6,868 bases of DNA from Fibrobacterota bacterium (GTDB taxonomy: Bacteria > Fibrobacterota > Chitinivibrionia > Chitinivibrionales > JANQEN01), in the NCBI GenBank assembly GCA_030619215.1, contig JAUXBV010000186.1, positions 1 to 6,868 of the forward strand, given 5' to 3'. The position numbers and the translations under genes were made by a program. Of the stretch, positions 5,998 through 6,868 are shown one piece after another. Numbering within the stretch: position 1 is the stretch's first letter; each line of letters begins with the position of its first letter. The notes under the pieces are model-generated. The model was not told the origin of the DNA, searched no databases, and saw nothing but the letters and a program-made list of their open reading frames with translations.

Positions 5998-6696
5998 ACA
6001 AGTGATGGTGGATTTATTATTGTTGGAGATACATGGCCTCTTGGAGCAGATGCATATAATGTCTATTTAGTTCGTATAAATTCAAGTGGCGATACTTTAT
6101 GGACAAGAAATTATGGAGGAAATAATGATGATTTTGGCTATTCAGTTCAGCAGACAACAGATAGTGGATTTATAATAGTTGGAAGTACAAGTTCATTCGG
6201 TGCTGGTGGAAGAGATGTTTATCTGATAAAAATTAATTCTAAAGGAGATTCGTTGTGGACAAAAACTTATGGTGATACAGAAAATGACCAAGGCTATTCA
6301 GTCATGCAGACGATTGATGGTGGATTTATAATCACAGGTAGTACAAGCTCTTTTAGCACATGGATAACAAATGTCTATCTAATAAAAACCAATTCGAATG
6401 GTGATACATTATGGACAAAAATATATAGGAGCAATTATATGGGTGAAGGCTGTTCCGTCCAGCAATTGAGTGATGGTGGATTTATCATTGCGGGAGTTTC
6501 AGTGTCTGGTTCAGCAGGTGTCTATATAATCCGAACTAATTCAGAAGGAGACACTATATGGACAAATACATATGGTGGAGCAGATGCCGAAGCCTTTTCA
6601 ATTCAGCAAACAAGTGATGGTGGATTCATAATAGTGGGAAGTATAGAATCTATTGGCACTGGATGGGATGTTTACCTCGTGCGATTGGATAAAGAA
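5623..6696 (+). repeat. Seven tandem copies of a 147-156-base coding repeat
   Basis: Copies begin at 5623, 5779, 5935, 6091, 6247, 6403 and 6550. The first five are exactly 156 bases (52 codons), the sixth is 147 (49 codons), and the last runs into the C-terminal linker. Constant positions are the DT/SLW or DTIW opening, T-YGG, SVQQ, DGGFII or DSGFII followed by G, and DVYLI or NVYLI with N/D-S-G at the end. The middle stretches vary. Seven units of this size fit a seven-bladed beta-propeller, each unit giving one four-stranded blade. This fold is an inference from repeat length and number. Confidence 0.85.
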
Positions 6697-6868
6697 ATAA
6701 CAGGAATACATGAAGAAATACCTCCCAATTTCATTAAGCCAAATGATTTTATTATTTCTTATAATAACATGAACAACCTCATAACCATTCGATATAATAT
6801 CCCTTGCTTCAGTTCTGTTAAGCTTGAAGCTTATGATATTAATGGAAAATCAGTTAAAGTGATAACAG
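5998..6868 (+). pseudogene. 3' part of the interrupted repeat-protein gene (continues beyond window)
   Basis: After the TAG the same frame is open for 290 codons to the window edge and encodes the rest of repeat 3, repeats 4-7, then a linker (about residues 389-405 counted from ATG 5530) and the start of a C-terminal domain (about 406-446). That domain contains NNLITIRYNIP, then SVKLEAYDINGKSVKV. This pattern matches the beginning of FlgD-like/type IX secretion C-terminal sorting domains, which deliver proteins to the cell surface, but the decisive end is outside the window. No start codon with a Shine-Dalgarno sequence lies just after the stop; the first in-frame ATG is at 6304 within repeat 5. 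Independent translation of this part is therefore doubtful. The repeats stay well conserved, so the interruption is recent, is a sequencing error, or is read through. Confidence 0.75.

Noticed and set aside
5623..6696. CRISPR array
   Set aside because: The repeats are 147-156 bases with a conserved reading frame and no short repeat-spacer pattern; they are protein-coding repeats.

Overview
The window is AT-rich bacterial DNA, with especially AT-rich gaps between genes. The gene content suggests an uncultured-type Gram-negative bacterium of the wider FCB/Fibrobacterota-like assemblage or a similar deep lineage. It has a PEGA-tailed Ser/Thr kinase, a TPR/coiled-coil membrane protein, an FHA-GAF sigma-54 activator, and a secreted repeat protein whose tail looks like a FlgD/type IX-secretion-type C-terminal domain. 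Three of the five gene starts have little or no Shine-Dalgarno sequence. This placement is an inference from protein style; there is no rRNA or marker gene here.

Layout. Positions 1-1698 (minus) hold most of a sigma-54-dependent activator, cut off at the left edge within its C-terminal DNA-binding helix-turn-helix. Positions 1835-2662 (minus) encode a membrane protein with a signal peptide, a TPR-like region, a coiled coil and two transmembrane segments. Positions 2781-4364 (minus) encode an apparently active Hanks-type kinase with one transmembrane segment and a PEGA domain outside the cytoplasm. These three genes run in the same direction with gaps of 118 and 136 bases. A 111-base, very AT-rich divergent promoter region separates the kinase from a plus-strand EamA/DMT-family transporter (4476-5402). 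After a weak terminator-like hairpin and a candidate promoter, a plus-strand gene for a secreted protein of seven 49-52-residue repeats starts at 5530. An in-frame TAG (5995-5997) interrupts it, yet the same frame stays open and conserved to the right edge.

How they may work together. The most interesting reading is a one-way signalling cassette: the transmembrane PEGA kinase as sensor, the TPR/coiled-coil membrane protein as accessory, and the FHA-bearing sigma-54 activator as output. The FHA domain keeps the Gly-Arg and a Ser of the phosphothreonine pocket but seems to lack the usual His and Asn, so direct phospho-recognition is uncertain. A perfect 12-bp inverted repeat in front of the activator gene and a pair of inverted 10-bp arms in the kinase/transporter promoter share a similar half-site (TAGGWTAWTA). 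This raises the possibility that one DNA-binding protein controls both. The transporter and the repeat protein are probably unrelated neighbours.
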